From NCBI GenBank assembly GCA_963579025.1, contig CAUZFZ010000058.1:1-51840 (forward strand): a stretch of 51,840 nt of DNA, read 5' to 3'. The number at the start of each line of letters is the position of its first letter. Position 1 is the stretch's first letter. The stretch is from CAUZFZ01 sp963579025. Its GTDB lineage: Bacteria; Planctomycetota; Planctomycetia; Planctomycetales; Planctomycetaceae. A program made the translations under genes and the position numbers. The notes under the pieces are model-generated. The model was not told the origin of the DNA. It ran no database searches and saw only the letters and a list, made by a program, of their open reading frames with translations. Shown here piece by piece: positions 8,149 to 16,671 of the stretch.

Positions 8149-9117
8149 TTATCCGCCGGTGCCTCTCCGAATCCGCTCGATGACTGAAAGATCGCTCATA
8201 TCTTCCGCAGGGGCAGATTCAGCGGCAGGTGCTGGTTCCTCGGCGGGCGCGGGTTCTTCGCTGGCCGATGGCGATTCTTCAACCGCTGCCGGCGCTTCGT
8301 CCACCGGAGCCGCTTCCGCAGGGGCAGCGGCCTGGGTTCCCGGTGGGTTCGCGTCGGTCGTGCCGAGTTTGAGCCGCTCGAGAATCGTCAGCCGGCTGGC
8401 TCGAACCGAATCCGGGGCAGGTGCCGGAGCGGGCGCGGCTTTTGGTTTCGCCTTCGGTGCCTCGGCTTTCGCCGGTTCTGCCTCTTTCGGGGCGGCTTTC
8501 GCGCTGGGCGCGGCTCCTGCTCGGATCATGTCCAATGGAGAGCCCGACGCTGGCGCGGCTGGTTTCTCGGCAGCCGCTGGTTTCGCGGCGCCGCCACCCG
8601 ATGCACCGGATCGGATCATGTCTAATGGTGAGCCACCGCTTGCCGCCGGCTTCTTCTCGGCGGCGGGAGCCGGGGCCGCAGCACTACCAGATCGGATCGC
8701 ATCCAGGGGAGACCCGCCACTCGCCGCTGGCTTCTTTTTCTCGGCCGGCGCCGCAGCGTCCCCACCTCCCGAACCTGACCGAATCATGTCCAGCGGTGAG
8801 GCTTTGGCGGCGGGCTTGGGTGCTTCGGCCTTCGCCGCCGCTTTGGGAGCCGGCTTGTCCGCCGCAGGTTTGGCGGCAGCCTTTGGCTTCTCCTGAGCAA
8901 CCGGAGCATCCACGATCGTCAAGTACCGAGGATCAATGTCGTACCAGCCGATGTCCTCGCTCCCGTCAAACTCAACCAGAGCCCGGCAGCTCATGTTGAC
9001 CGTCTTGACAGTACCCGTGCGGCCCAGAAAGCGGCGCAGTTCCGGGACGTTCTGGTCGACGACGACAAACTGGTCGGTGTATTCACCCTTAAGCTGTTCA
9101 GCCAATTCGATCGACAT
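8149..9117 (-). CDS. Disordered Ala/Pro-rich protein with repeated SPLDxIRxG motifs
   Basis: I do not recognise a named family. Residues 1-70 look folded and KOW/SH3-like in pattern (GRTGTVKTVNMSC, ALVEFDGSEDIGWYDIDP). The rest, to residue 322, is Ala/Pro/Lys/Glu-rich and probably disordered. Set in it are four near-identical motifs: SPLDMIRSG at 107, SPLDAIRSG at 136, SPLDMIRSG at 163 and SPLDMIRAG at 193. Two related amphipathic segments lie at 242 (RLTILERLKLG) and at the extreme C-terminus (LSVIERIRRG). Regular spacing of 27-30 residues suggests multivalent binding to a partner. It has no signal peptide or membrane segment. It ends upstream of the HIT gene and is divergent from pdxA. Confidence 0.8.
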   Translation of the reverse strand: MSIELAEQLKGEYTDQFVVVDQNVPELRRFLGRTGTVKTVNMSCRALVEFDGSEDIGWYDIDPRYLTIVDAPVAQEKPKAAAKPAADKPAPKAAAKAEAPKPAAKASPLDMIRSGSGGGDAAAPAEKKKPAASGGSPLDAIRSGSAAAPAPAAEKKPAASGGSPLDMIRSGASGGGAAKPAAAEKPAAPASGSPLDMIRAGAAPSAKAAPKEAEPAKAEAPKAKPKAAPAPAPAPDSVRASRLTILERLKLGTTDANPPGTQAAAPAEAAPVDEAPAAVEESPSASEEPAPAEEPAPAAESAPAEDMSDLSVIERIRRGTGG

Positions 9118-9436
9118 GGCAGGTTTGAATCACTCGGGAGCAATGCGGACAGATGGCCGGCGCGATGGCACAGACCGGACAGAGCCGAGGATGATAGCCC
9201 TGGCCCTGGATCAGCAAAACTCAGGTCGTTGGAATTCCGGGCCGTTGAGGTGATTTCTCATGGGCGGGAAGAACGTCAATTACGTGAGGACGCCGATGCT
9301 GTTGATTCTGCGGATGGACGCGGATCAGCGAATATCCGCTGAATCCACGTCCTCTCGAACGGTCATTGGCAACACAACTCCTGCGCGGGATTTCGTTGAT
9401 ACGAGTCTTTGCGCTGGCTTCGTTATGATCGCATTC
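9118..9436. other. Intergenic region between divergent genes
   Basis: These 319 bp separate the SPLD-repeat gene from pdxA and must hold both promoters. I see no convincing -35/-10 pair at standard spacing, no hairpin and no plausible small gene. The pdxA frame is open back to 9260 but lacks homology there. Confidence 0.5.
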
Positions 9437-10501
9437 ATGACGACTGACTCGACAACCGTTGACCGGCCTCTCATCGCGCTGACGATGGGTGATTGCGCCG
9501 GGATCGGACCGGAAGTGCTGGTGCAGACTGCGAGTGATCCCGAAATCCGGGCCGAATGTCGGCTGGTCGCGATCGGGCACCCGGTCGTGCTGTCGCGAGC
9601 TGCGGAACTGGTCGGCTGTGACATCCGTATTGAGTCCATCCCGAGCATCGAAGCGGCTCGGGACTTGTCGTCGGAGTGCCTGCCCTGCTTTTCCCCCTGC
9701 GCGGACGATGTCACATCGGTCGAGCCTGGTCAGCTTGACGCCCGCGCGGGAAAGGCCGCTTTCGATTGCCTGGCGGCTGCGACATATGCGGCACTGGCCG
9801 CTCAGATTGACGGTATCGTCACCGCACCACTGAACAAAGCCGCGTTGCACGCGGCCGGCCACATCTACCCGGGACACACGGAGATTCTTGCGGACATCTG
9901 CGGAGTCTCGGCGTTTGGAATGATGCTGTATCTGCCGCCCAGCCCGCTGATCAAATCTCCCTGCGGGCTGGGTGTCGTTCACTCAACACTGCACACGTCG
10001 ATTCGCAGCGTCCCCGACCTGCTGGACACGTCTTTGATCGCGGATCAAATCCAGCTGATGGACGGCTTCCTGCGCCGCGTCGGCTGCGAAACTCCCCGTG
10101 TCGGTGTGTGTGCATTGAATCCACACGCTGGCGAGGACGGACTGTTCGGGGACGAAGAGCGGACAATCATCGCTCCGGCAGTCGAACAATGCCGAGAACA
10201 CGGGATTCAGGTCACAGGCCCGATTCCGGCTGACGCTCTTCTCCGTCGAGCGGTCGGCGGTGAATTTGACGGCATCGTCGCGATGTATCATGACCAGGGA
10301 CACATCGCGCTGAAGCTGATTGGCTTCGAGCGGGCGGTCAACATCACGCTGGGATTGCCAATCGTCCGGACGAGCCCCAGTCATGGCACCGCGTTCGACA
10401 TCGCGTGGCACGCTCAAGGGCCGAGGCAGGTCTCTGCGGAGGGCATGATCGAGGCGACACGCATGGCGGTGCGTCTGGTGCAGTCCGGCAGACTGAAGTA
10501 G
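9437..10501 (+). CDS. pdxA: 4-hydroxythreonine-4-phosphate dehydrogenase
   Basis: PdxA oxidises 4-phosphohydroxy-L-threonine with NAD+, and decarboxylation gives 3-amino-2-oxopropyl phosphate for pyridoxal phosphate synthesis by the deoxyxylulose phosphate-dependent route. Family motifs in order are ALTMGDCAGIGPEV at the N-terminus, GIVTAPLNKAALHAAG, YPGHTEILAD with a metal-ligand His, VVHSTLHTSIRSV, ALNPHAGEDGLFGDEE, and MYHDQGHIALKLIGF with the second metal and catalytic region, then PIVRTSPSHGTAFDIA. The 354-residue length is slightly above the usual ~330. ATG 9437 places the first strand near residue 11; ATG 9425 in the same frame is an alternative. There is no clear ribosome binding site. 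It is a single gene, not in an obvious vitamin B6 operon. Confidence 0.93.
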   Translation: MTTDSTTVDRPLIALTMGDCAGIGPEVLVQTASDPEIRAECRLVAIGHPVVLSRAAELVGCDIRIESIPSIEAARDLSSECLPCFSPCADDVTSVEPGQLDARAGKAAFDCLAAATYAALAAQIDGIVTAPLNKAALHAAGHIYPGHTEILADICGVSAFGMMLYLPPSPLIKSPCGLGVVHSTLHTSIRSVPDLLDTSLIADQIQLMDGFLRRVGCETPRVGVCALNPHAGEDGLFGDEERTIIAPAVEQCREHGIQVTGPIPADALLRRAVGGEFDGIVAMYHDQGHIALKLIGFERAVNITLGLPIVRTSPSHGTAFDIAWHAQGPRQVSAEGMIEATRMAVRLVQSGRLK

Positions 10502-10703
10502 ACTCCCGCCCCTTCCAGAATTGCGGCAGTCCACCGACCGATTTGAGTTCTCAGCACCCGGGCGAGTCTCATTTTCTAAGGCGAATGCTCATTTCCAGCT
10601 CGGGAGATTCCTCCCGTCCCAGTACCCATCGACTTGTTTCATAATCGTCCCGCTTGCGATGCCGCGCGTGCGCCGTCGCGTCCATGGCACGGAGCCCGAA
10701 ACC

Positions 10704-12893
10704 ATGCAGACACTGATTCGCCAGTCAATCCGCATCTTCTCGACATTCGCCCTCTGCCTGGGGATGACTTCGTTCGGGCAGGCTGACGATGCTCCGGCCA
10801 ATCCCGGGTTGCGGGGGATTCTGCCGGACTTTGTCCCGGCGGGACTTTACGAAGACGACTTTCTGACACTCGGCGAGAGTTGGAACGACTGGAGTGTTGG
10901 TGTCGCGGCCGAAGTCGCGAAGCTCTACGAGGACTTCGAGCTGGACGCGGCCGGCCAACGCGTCTCGATCCAGACGCTGCAGATCAAGATTGGGACCATG
11001 GAAAAGGCGCTGGCCGAACCTGACTACGTCGCGATCCACGTGCCACTGGCAACCTTACGGGCGAGACTGAAGCCTCGTGTCGATCTGGCCGCAGCCGTGC
11101 TGGACACGCTCGAAGGCAAGATACAGACCGCGAAAATCGGCTCGGTCCCGGATGCTCGCAGCCAGATCGTTCAGGCCGTTGACGAACTTGAAGAATATCT
11201 CTCCAGCGTGCCGGATGGGACTGCATGGCTGGGCTACGTTCACGCCGATCGCCTCCGACAGTTGTCCGACGGAAAGGTACCGCTGTCAGTCGTTTCGGAT
11301 GTCCATTCGCGGCTTTCCAATCTGCAGCGTATGAAGAATGACGAACAGCGTCGTTTCCTGAAACGGCCGAGATTCGTCCAGTTGCGTCAGCAACTCGACC
11401 GCTACCTCGACCGTCAGCAACGCGTTGTGATTCGCACGGTTGCCGATGGAAGCGACGACGCTGAGGCATTTCGGGAAACACTGTGGACGCTGGTCGATTC
11501 CCTCGAACAGTACACGCAGACGAGTTCGATCGTGGCGGCAACTGCGGCTCACCGGGCATTCGGCCAGATTGAAGAATTGAGTCAGGAGAAGGGACACCGA
11601 ATCGCGGGCGTGCTGGCCGAGCATTACTTCAACGACAACCTGCGTGTCGTCGTCTCCGAAGCGTTTCTCAGCCGAGTTGCGGGATACAGTTTTGAGGAAT
11701 CCGGCGATGTGGATGACTTTGTTCTTGGCGCCAAAATCAATGGCAAGCAGGCGACGACCGGAACAGTCAGTGTCGACCTGCGGCCCGGCGAGGACATGAT
11801 CCAGTTCTATATGCGGCTGGATGGAGTCACGAAATCGAACACATTCGGCCGGACCAATGAGGCCACTGTCACGACGGTCGGCCATCACACCTTCGCTGCA
11901 ACCAAGTCGATCAGTTTCAATGGCGATGTTTTCCGAACGGCGCCTGGCGAGATCTCCGTCGACGCCAACAACAGAACGACCAGCGTCCGTACGAACGCCA
12001 GCAACCTGTTCATCCTGGGTGCCTTTGCCGACGATATCGCTCGGCGTGAAGTACGCCGCCGTAAGCAGCGTTCCGAGGCGATTGCTGCTGATCGTGTCCG
12101 ACAGCGCGTCCTGCCGGAATTCAACAAGGGCATCGAGGCCGAATTCGCGAAATTGACGACGTCGCTGGAGACAAAGGTGAATCCGATGCTGCTGGATGCG
12201 GATCTGTATCCGTCGCGTCGCAGCTTCACTTCGACCGACGACGAACTGCTGATCCGCACGCGGCTGATGGACACCATGGAGTTCGGGGGCAATGCCGCAA
12301 CTCTGGTAACGACCGGCAAAGATGCCGCCGTCATTCACTTGCACGAGTCGCTGATCAACAACGCAATGAGCCGTCTGGCTCTGCGCAGTCTGGAGATGAC
12401 CGAGGCCGAGTTGATCGCCACGCTGACAGATTCGCTGAGCGGAGTTCTGGGCGACAGTTTCAAGCTGCCGGCGCCGGATGCGGACGGCGAACGGAAACCG
12501 GACAACACGAAATTCGTTTTCCCGGATCAGGATGTCCTGCGAGTCAAGCTCGACGCTGGAGTGCTGACGATCATTCTGCGAGCCGGTCTGAAGCCGGAGA
12601 AAGGCGACGAGATTCCGACTCAGGAGATCAGCATTCCGCTGACGTTTTCGATCACCGATGGAATGCTGCAGATTGATGCCGAGTCGCCGTCGGTCTCGCC
12701 AGTCGATCCGCCGAGCAGCCCGTTCGTACAGATTGCTCGGGCGGGTGTCGTAAAATCGAAAATCCAGGCCGCGTTGCCCAGCCGTACGGTAGATGCCGTG
12801 TCCACACTCGAACGGAAAACCGGCGGACCGGTCGAACTGAAGATTGCTCAGATTCTGCCGAACGCCGGCTGGCTCAGTATCGTGATCGAGTAA
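10704..12893 (+). CDS. Exported protein of unknown function, 729 residues
   Basis: I do not recognise a family. The chosen ATG follows ggag with an 8-nt gap and opens a signal peptide (QTLIRQSIRIFSTFALCLGM then FGQADDAP). Earlier in-frame codons back to 10521 would bury it. Residues ~60-350 look largely helical with heptad-like leucines. The central part is beta-rich (VDDFVLGAKINGKQATTGTV, VSVDLRPGEDMIQFYMRL, VTTVGHHTFAATKSI). A helical segment RREVRRRKQRSEAIAADRVR follows and then a second beta-rich half. The pattern suggests a periplasmic or surface protein with two lipid- or polymer-binding beta domains. It is flanked by pdxA and a zinc-ribbon membrane protein, with 200 and 239 bp gaps, so it is probably monocistronic. 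Confidence 0.82.
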   Translation: MQTLIRQSIRIFSTFALCLGMTSFGQADDAPANPGLRGILPDFVPAGLYEDDFLTLGESWNDWSVGVAAEVAKLYEDFELDAAGQRVSIQTLQIKIGTMEKALAEPDYVAIHVPLATLRARLKPRVDLAAAVLDTLEGKIQTAKIGSVPDARSQIVQAVDELEEYLSSVPDGTAWLGYVHADRLRQLSDGKVPLSVVSDVHSRLSNLQRMKNDEQRRFLKRPRFVQLRQQLDRYLDRQQRVVIRTVADGSDDAEAFRETLWTLVDSLEQYTQTSSIVAATAAHRAFGQIEELSQEKGHRIAGVLAEHYFNDNLRVVVSEAFLSRVAGYSFEESGDVDDFVLGAKINGKQATTGTVSVDLRPGEDMIQFYMRLDGVTKSNTFGRTNEATVTTVGHHTFAATKSISFNGDVFRTAPGEISVDANNRTTSVRTNASNLFILGAFADDIARREVRRRKQRSEAIAADRVRQRVLPEFNKGIEAEFAKLTTSLETKVNPMLLDADLYPSRRSFTSTDDELLIRTRLMDTMEFGGNAATLVTTGKDAAVIHLHESLINNAMSRLALRSLEMTEAELIATLTDSLSGVLGDSFKLPAPDADGERKPDNTKFVFPDQDVLRVKLDAGVLTIILRAGLKPEKGDEIPTQEISIPLTFSITDGMLQIDAESPSVSPVDPPSSPFVQIARAGVVKSKIQAALPSRTVDAVSTLERKTGGPVELKIAQILPNAGWLSIVIE

Positions 12894-13132
12894 TGCGTTC
12901 CAGGCGTGTGCTGCAACTGGACCAGGCTGGAACGGTCCCGGCCACCGTGAGTGGTCATCGGGCCTCGCAAAGCCACGGCGTGAATCGGCGCTGTTCGCCG
13001 GTCGAAACGTGCGATTTGACACGATGAAACCGCTGCTGTCATCGTCTCGGGCGAGTCGCTAAAGTGGTTGGATTGCACAGTTTCGAGGGTTTGAAATCGC
13101 AGACCTTTCCTCACCAGATACGGTGAATCAGT

Positions 13133-15625
13133 ATGGATCTCCCTTCCTGTCCATCGTGTGGTCAGTCTGTCCTTGATGACGATGCCGTCGACTGCCCGTT
13201 CTGCGGTGCGTCGATGTCAGGCAAAAGGCGTAGCAAAAGTTCGGCGCCTGCCAAAGCCACCGCCGCGACCGGCGCTGGCAAGTCTGCTGCGTCGGCCAAA
13301 GCCGGCAGCGGCACTGCCTCGGACGCGGGCAATGATGATCCCTTCGACGTGGCGGCTCCAGTGACCGGTAAGGTCATTCAGCTTCTGCCGAAACCATCCA
13401 AGGGCCGACTGCATCGCATCGGCTGCCCAATGTGTGAGACGGCCGGATTCAGCTCGAAAAAGGCGGCCGGCAAGGAAGTGAAGTGCGCCAACAGAGAATG
13501 TCTCGTTCCGATATTCACAGCGCCGCCGCTGGAAGACGAGAGGCCCGTCGAACCTGAGGCAAAAGCGAAATCCGGTTTGGGGATTGTTCACTATGTCGTC
13601 ATCGCCGTAGTGGCTGCGGCCGTGCTGGGTGGTGGAGCCTGGTATGTGACCAACGATCAGCCGGCTGGTGGGGGTGGTGTGGAATTCGATCCGAGTAAAC
13701 TGGGCTCAATCGGTACGAACCCCGCTACTGGACCACCAACGACAGAAGTCGAAATCACAACTGGTCCGGACGTGGTCGCGCCGCCCGTTGTCCCAACTGG
13801 CCCGCCCGCTGCTGAACTTAGGGATGAAGCTCTCAAATTGATCGTTGCGTTTTCGCTGGACGCTGAAGCGAACCAGAAGCCTTACTGTCGGCGACTGTCG
13901 GCCGAGGCATGGGCGCTACAAGGGGCAGCGGGAAATGATGCTGTCAGCGAGCAACTCGTTCAGCTCGAAAAGACTGGCGGGTCGCGAATGGCTTATCAGC
14001 GAATACTGCCTTTGATCGAAGTCGCCTGGCAGAACTTTGACGCGGGTCGTGCCGCGGTTGCGGGCAACATCGTCGATGGATTTCCGCCGTTGATCGAAAA
14101 GTTGCCGCCTCAAGGCATGCTGGCACTCGACACCGTCACGGAACTGGCCGTGCTACAGGCGGCACTGGAACGCATGGACGATGCGGCAGCCGTGATTGCA
14201 AGCCGCAGTGACGCCGGCCCACTGGGTCAGCTCATGGAATCGCTGGCCAGGGCACGCTTTACTGGAATGCCGTTCGACCAGGCCGTCGCATCACGACCGA
14301 CTCTGGGCTCGTCAGATCCCCAGGCGGTGGCTGTCACGGTCGGGCTGACTGCTCGCGGCCTGTCAAAGAAGGCGCTCGCATGGGCAGATCGGGCGTCCAG
14401 CAGCACCGAATGCGTAGCTGCGTGGGGCGAGACGTTGATCTCACGAGCAGGTTCCGCGGCCCCGCTGACTCAAATTCTTAAACGCGGTGAGTCGCTGTCG
14501 CCGGCCGATCGAGTGCGGTTTCTGAGTCGGATCGGAGTATCGCTGCACGCGGCAGGAGCGACGGCCGAAGCGCAGGCACAACTGAAGGCCGCAAGCGAAC
14601 TCCTGACGAGTCTGGGTACACCAAAGCCCGTGCCTCGTCCGTCCCTCAAGGAACAGGTCAACTACACGCCGCCGGACAAGTCGGCTTTGCGAAGTGCTGC
14701 GTTGGCGGCGTTGGATCTGGCTCAACTGGAACTCAATCTGAACGGTCCGGAGGCGGCCTGGAAAACAGTGCAGACAGCTCTGGTTCAGACACGCGGAATC
14801 TCACCGAGCCTGACCGACGCGCGGCAACCGTACGCCGAGATGCGTCGGATTGGCGACGCTGGCGTGACAAGGCAGCTCCGGGCACTTCACGGGTTGCTCA
14901 CTGACGACGATGCGAAGAACGCGTTTGTTCTGTACCAGGCCAGATGTCAGCGACTGGTTCATTCCGCCACGGTTCGGCTGGCTCTGCAGGAACGCATTCT
15001 GACGTCCGCCTGCGAGTGGGGACTGGTGGATCAGGTCTGGACCGAAATCCGGACACGTGCCACCGATAGCGATCTGGCACGGAATGAGCCGTGGTTTGAA
15101 ACGCATCTGACCGACATCGTGCATGATTGGTTCAAGCACTCTGGGCAGGCAGAACAGCGTGCGGAAGTGGAACGTCTGGCCTTGCCCGCTCGTCCCGAAA
15201 ACAACAGGAAACTGTCGGCTCGCCGGTACCTGACGGGACTTGTTGCCAAACAACTCCTTGCGGACGGACGTGTTGAGAATCTGGCGCAACTTCTGGAAGG
15301 GTTCGCACGTGAGTTCCCGCAGGACCGACGCTGGCAGCAGGAAACGATTCTGCAATCCGCATCACAACTGGTCCAGGCGGGGAAGGCGGCCGACGCACTG
15401 AAGTTCACTGAGTCTCTGCGTGACCTGCAGATTCGCCACGAGGTCTGCGAACTGGTGAGTGCAGAGATCACGGCCAGCGGTGAGCGGGAACTCATTCTGA
15501 AGCACGTGAAGCTCAGAAGGATGACTCCCGCCGACCGGGTCGCCCTTCTGCGGGGCTTTCTGGAACGGCTTCCCGACGACCCGCCACCGCCCACCCCATC
15601 AGACGAGTCGGGCTCAGAAACTTAG
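13133..15625 (+). CDS. Zinc-ribbon membrane protein with a TPR-like helical domain
   Basis: The 830-residue protein begins with a zinc ribbon, CPSCGQSVLDDDAVDCPFCG (residues 5-24), then a Lys/Ala/Ser-rich linker. A second four-Cys ribbon lies near residue 100 (CPMCET and CANREC). One membrane helix follows at about 152-172 (HYVVIAVVAAAVLGGGAWYV), and a Pro/Thr-rich stretch leads into some 600 residues of helical repeats with Ala-rich TPR-like pairs. The topology suggests zinc ribbons in the cytoplasm and helical repeats outside. Function is not known; protein-protein scaffolding is the obvious guess. A similar ribbon-membrane-helical-repeat architecture recurs in the gene ending at 38980. Confidence 0.82.
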   Translation: MDLPSCPSCGQSVLDDDAVDCPFCGASMSGKRRSKSSAPAKATAATGAGKSAASAKAGSGTASDAGNDDPFDVAAPVTGKVIQLLPKPSKGRLHRIGCPMCETAGFSSKKAAGKEVKCANRECLVPIFTAPPLEDERPVEPEAKAKSGLGIVHYVVIAVVAAAVLGGGAWYVTNDQPAGGGGVEFDPSKLGSIGTNPATGPPTTEVEITTGPDVVAPPVVPTGPPAAELRDEALKLIVAFSLDAEANQKPYCRRLSAEAWALQGAAGNDAVSEQLVQLEKTGGSRMAYQRILPLIEVAWQNFDAGRAAVAGNIVDGFPPLIEKLPPQGMLALDTVTELAVLQAALERMDDAAAVIASRSDAGPLGQLMESLARARFTGMPFDQAVASRPTLGSSDPQAVAVTVGLTARGLSKKALAWADRASSSTECVAAWGETLISRAGSAAPLTQILKRGESLSPADRVRFLSRIGVSLHAAGATAEAQAQLKAASELLTSLGTPKPVPRPSLKEQVNYTPPDKSALRSAALAALDLAQLELNLNGPEAAWKTVQTALVQTRGISPSLTDARQPYAEMRRIGDAGVTRQLRALHGLLTDDDAKNAFVLYQARCQRLVHSATVRLALQERILTSACEWGLVDQVWTEIRTRATDSDLARNEPWFETHLTDIVHDWFKHSGQAEQRAEVERLALPARPENNRKLSARRYLTGLVAKQLLADGRVENLAQLLEGFAREFPQDRRWQQETILQSASQLVQAGKAADALKFTESLRDLQIRHEVCELVSAEITASGERELILKHVKLRRMTPADRVALLRGFLERLPDDPPPPTPSDESGSET

Positions 15626-15642
15626 TGCTTTGTCAAAGCCGG

Positions 15643-16671
15643 TCATTCGTACGGCAGCACCAGCAGCAGGCACAGAAAACGTTTGCTGTCAGCCGTGTCG
15701 AAGAACAGTTTGCGGGCATACAGCGCGTGCTGACGACCGGCCTCCAGACCAGGTAGCGCAGTGACGACATAGTTCGAACCCAGGTCGGTGGTCAATTGCG
15801 CGACCAGCTCGGATTCGGACGTGTCGACATCGCCTTTGAGGATCGCCATTGCCCGAGCATCATTGCCCATGGCTGCAGCACGATCCTTGTCGCTGTAGGT
15901 GCTTTCTTCGACGCGCAATGTCTGAAACGGCTCGTCACGCACCAGTTGCTTCAGTTTGCTTGTCAGGTTGGCGTCCGGATCGACCTGCGATTCCTCGGCC
16001 GCCACCAATGCCGCGACTTTTGGCGTGACACTCATCCACTGCTTTTCGTTCTCCAGCTTGCGAAAATTACCAAGCTCGTCGAATAGCGACTCGATGGGAT
16101 AGTCCAGTCCGCGTTCGAAACAGAACTCGATATCGTGGTTCCCCGGGAAGCGTAGAAACCGGCCCTTCTCATCCGCCAGAAACACTCGAGCTCCGTTAAG
16201 CGTTGTGTGAATCTCGTTGGATTCGTCGTCGCCCAACCCCTTGCGCGGCTGAATGTCGGTCATGATCGCATCGAATGCCATGTTGATCATCACGATACCC
16301 AGGACACGCCCTTTATCCGGGTCGAAGACGGGGACACCGGCACGCACGACCGGCAGTGACCATTGATGCTCGCTGTTCTCGACATTGATGTCGATGTCTG
16401 ACAGATACACCTGCTTGCGCTGCAATCGCACGGTGGCTGCGAAGTATCCACGATCACCTTTCGGGCTTCCCGGGACTTCGACCAGATTGTCCAGGTCGGT
16501 CAGGGATCGGTCGATCCGCAGTTTTTCCATGCCCACGTCGTCGTTGGCGATGTATCGAAGCTGTACGTAACTCGGATTCTGAGCCAGAAACTCACGGAAC
16601 AGCGAATCCAGTTCGTCAGCCAGGTCATCGGGTAGCTCGCCGTCCTCAAACTTGAGAGCGGCCTTGATCAC
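15643..16671 (-). CDS. Cache-like sensor domain, probably the detached C-terminus of the upstream kinase
   Basis: The 342 residues resemble a periplasmic double-Cache (PDC) sensor: a helical start (DDLADELDSLFREFLAQN), then YVQLRYIANDD, GYFAATVRL, VYLSDIDINVEN, SLPVVRAGVPVFDPDKGRVLG and IVMINMAFDAIMTDI. These fit the ligand-binding beta sheet of methyl-accepting and kinase sensors. No signal peptide or membrane helix precedes it; the nearest helix is in the kinase, one frame away. The apparent start is a GTG at 16671 inside the kinase 3' end. Removing one G from the GGG at the hairpin gives kinase...RLLAIVPTVIKAALK without a break. I therefore treat it as half of a split gene, or a sequencing or real frameshift. 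Confidence 0.78.
   Translation of the reverse strand: MIKAALKFEDGELPDDLADELDSLFREFLAQNPSYVQLRYIANDDVGMEKLRIDRSLTDLDNLVEVPGSPKGDRGYFAATVRLQRKQVYLSDIDINVENSEHQWSLPVVRAGVPVFDPDKGRVLGIVMINMAFDAIMTDIQPRKGLGDDESNEIHTTLNGARVFLADEKGRFLRFPGNHDIEFCFERGLDYPIESLFDELGNFRKLENEKQWMSVTPKVAALVAAEESQVDPDANLTSKLKQLVRDEPFQTLRVEESTYSDKDRAAAMGNDARAMAILKGDVDTSESELVAQLTTDLGSNYVVTALPGLEAGRQHALYARKLFFDTADSKRFLCLLLVLPYE

Noticed and set aside
8060..8896. Ala/Gly-rich plus-strand frame of 278 codons
   Set aside because: It is antisense to the SPLD-repeat protein; its repeats are only the complement of that gene's repeats.
9396..9429. TTGATA and TATGAT as a pdxA promoter
   Set aside because: The spacer is 22 bp, too long for a standard promoter, and the -10 would lie only 8 bp before the ATG.
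11286..13022. Minus-strand frame of 578 codons opposite the 729-residue exported protein
   Set aside because: The plus frame has a signal peptide and ribosome binding site; the minus frame shows no domain.
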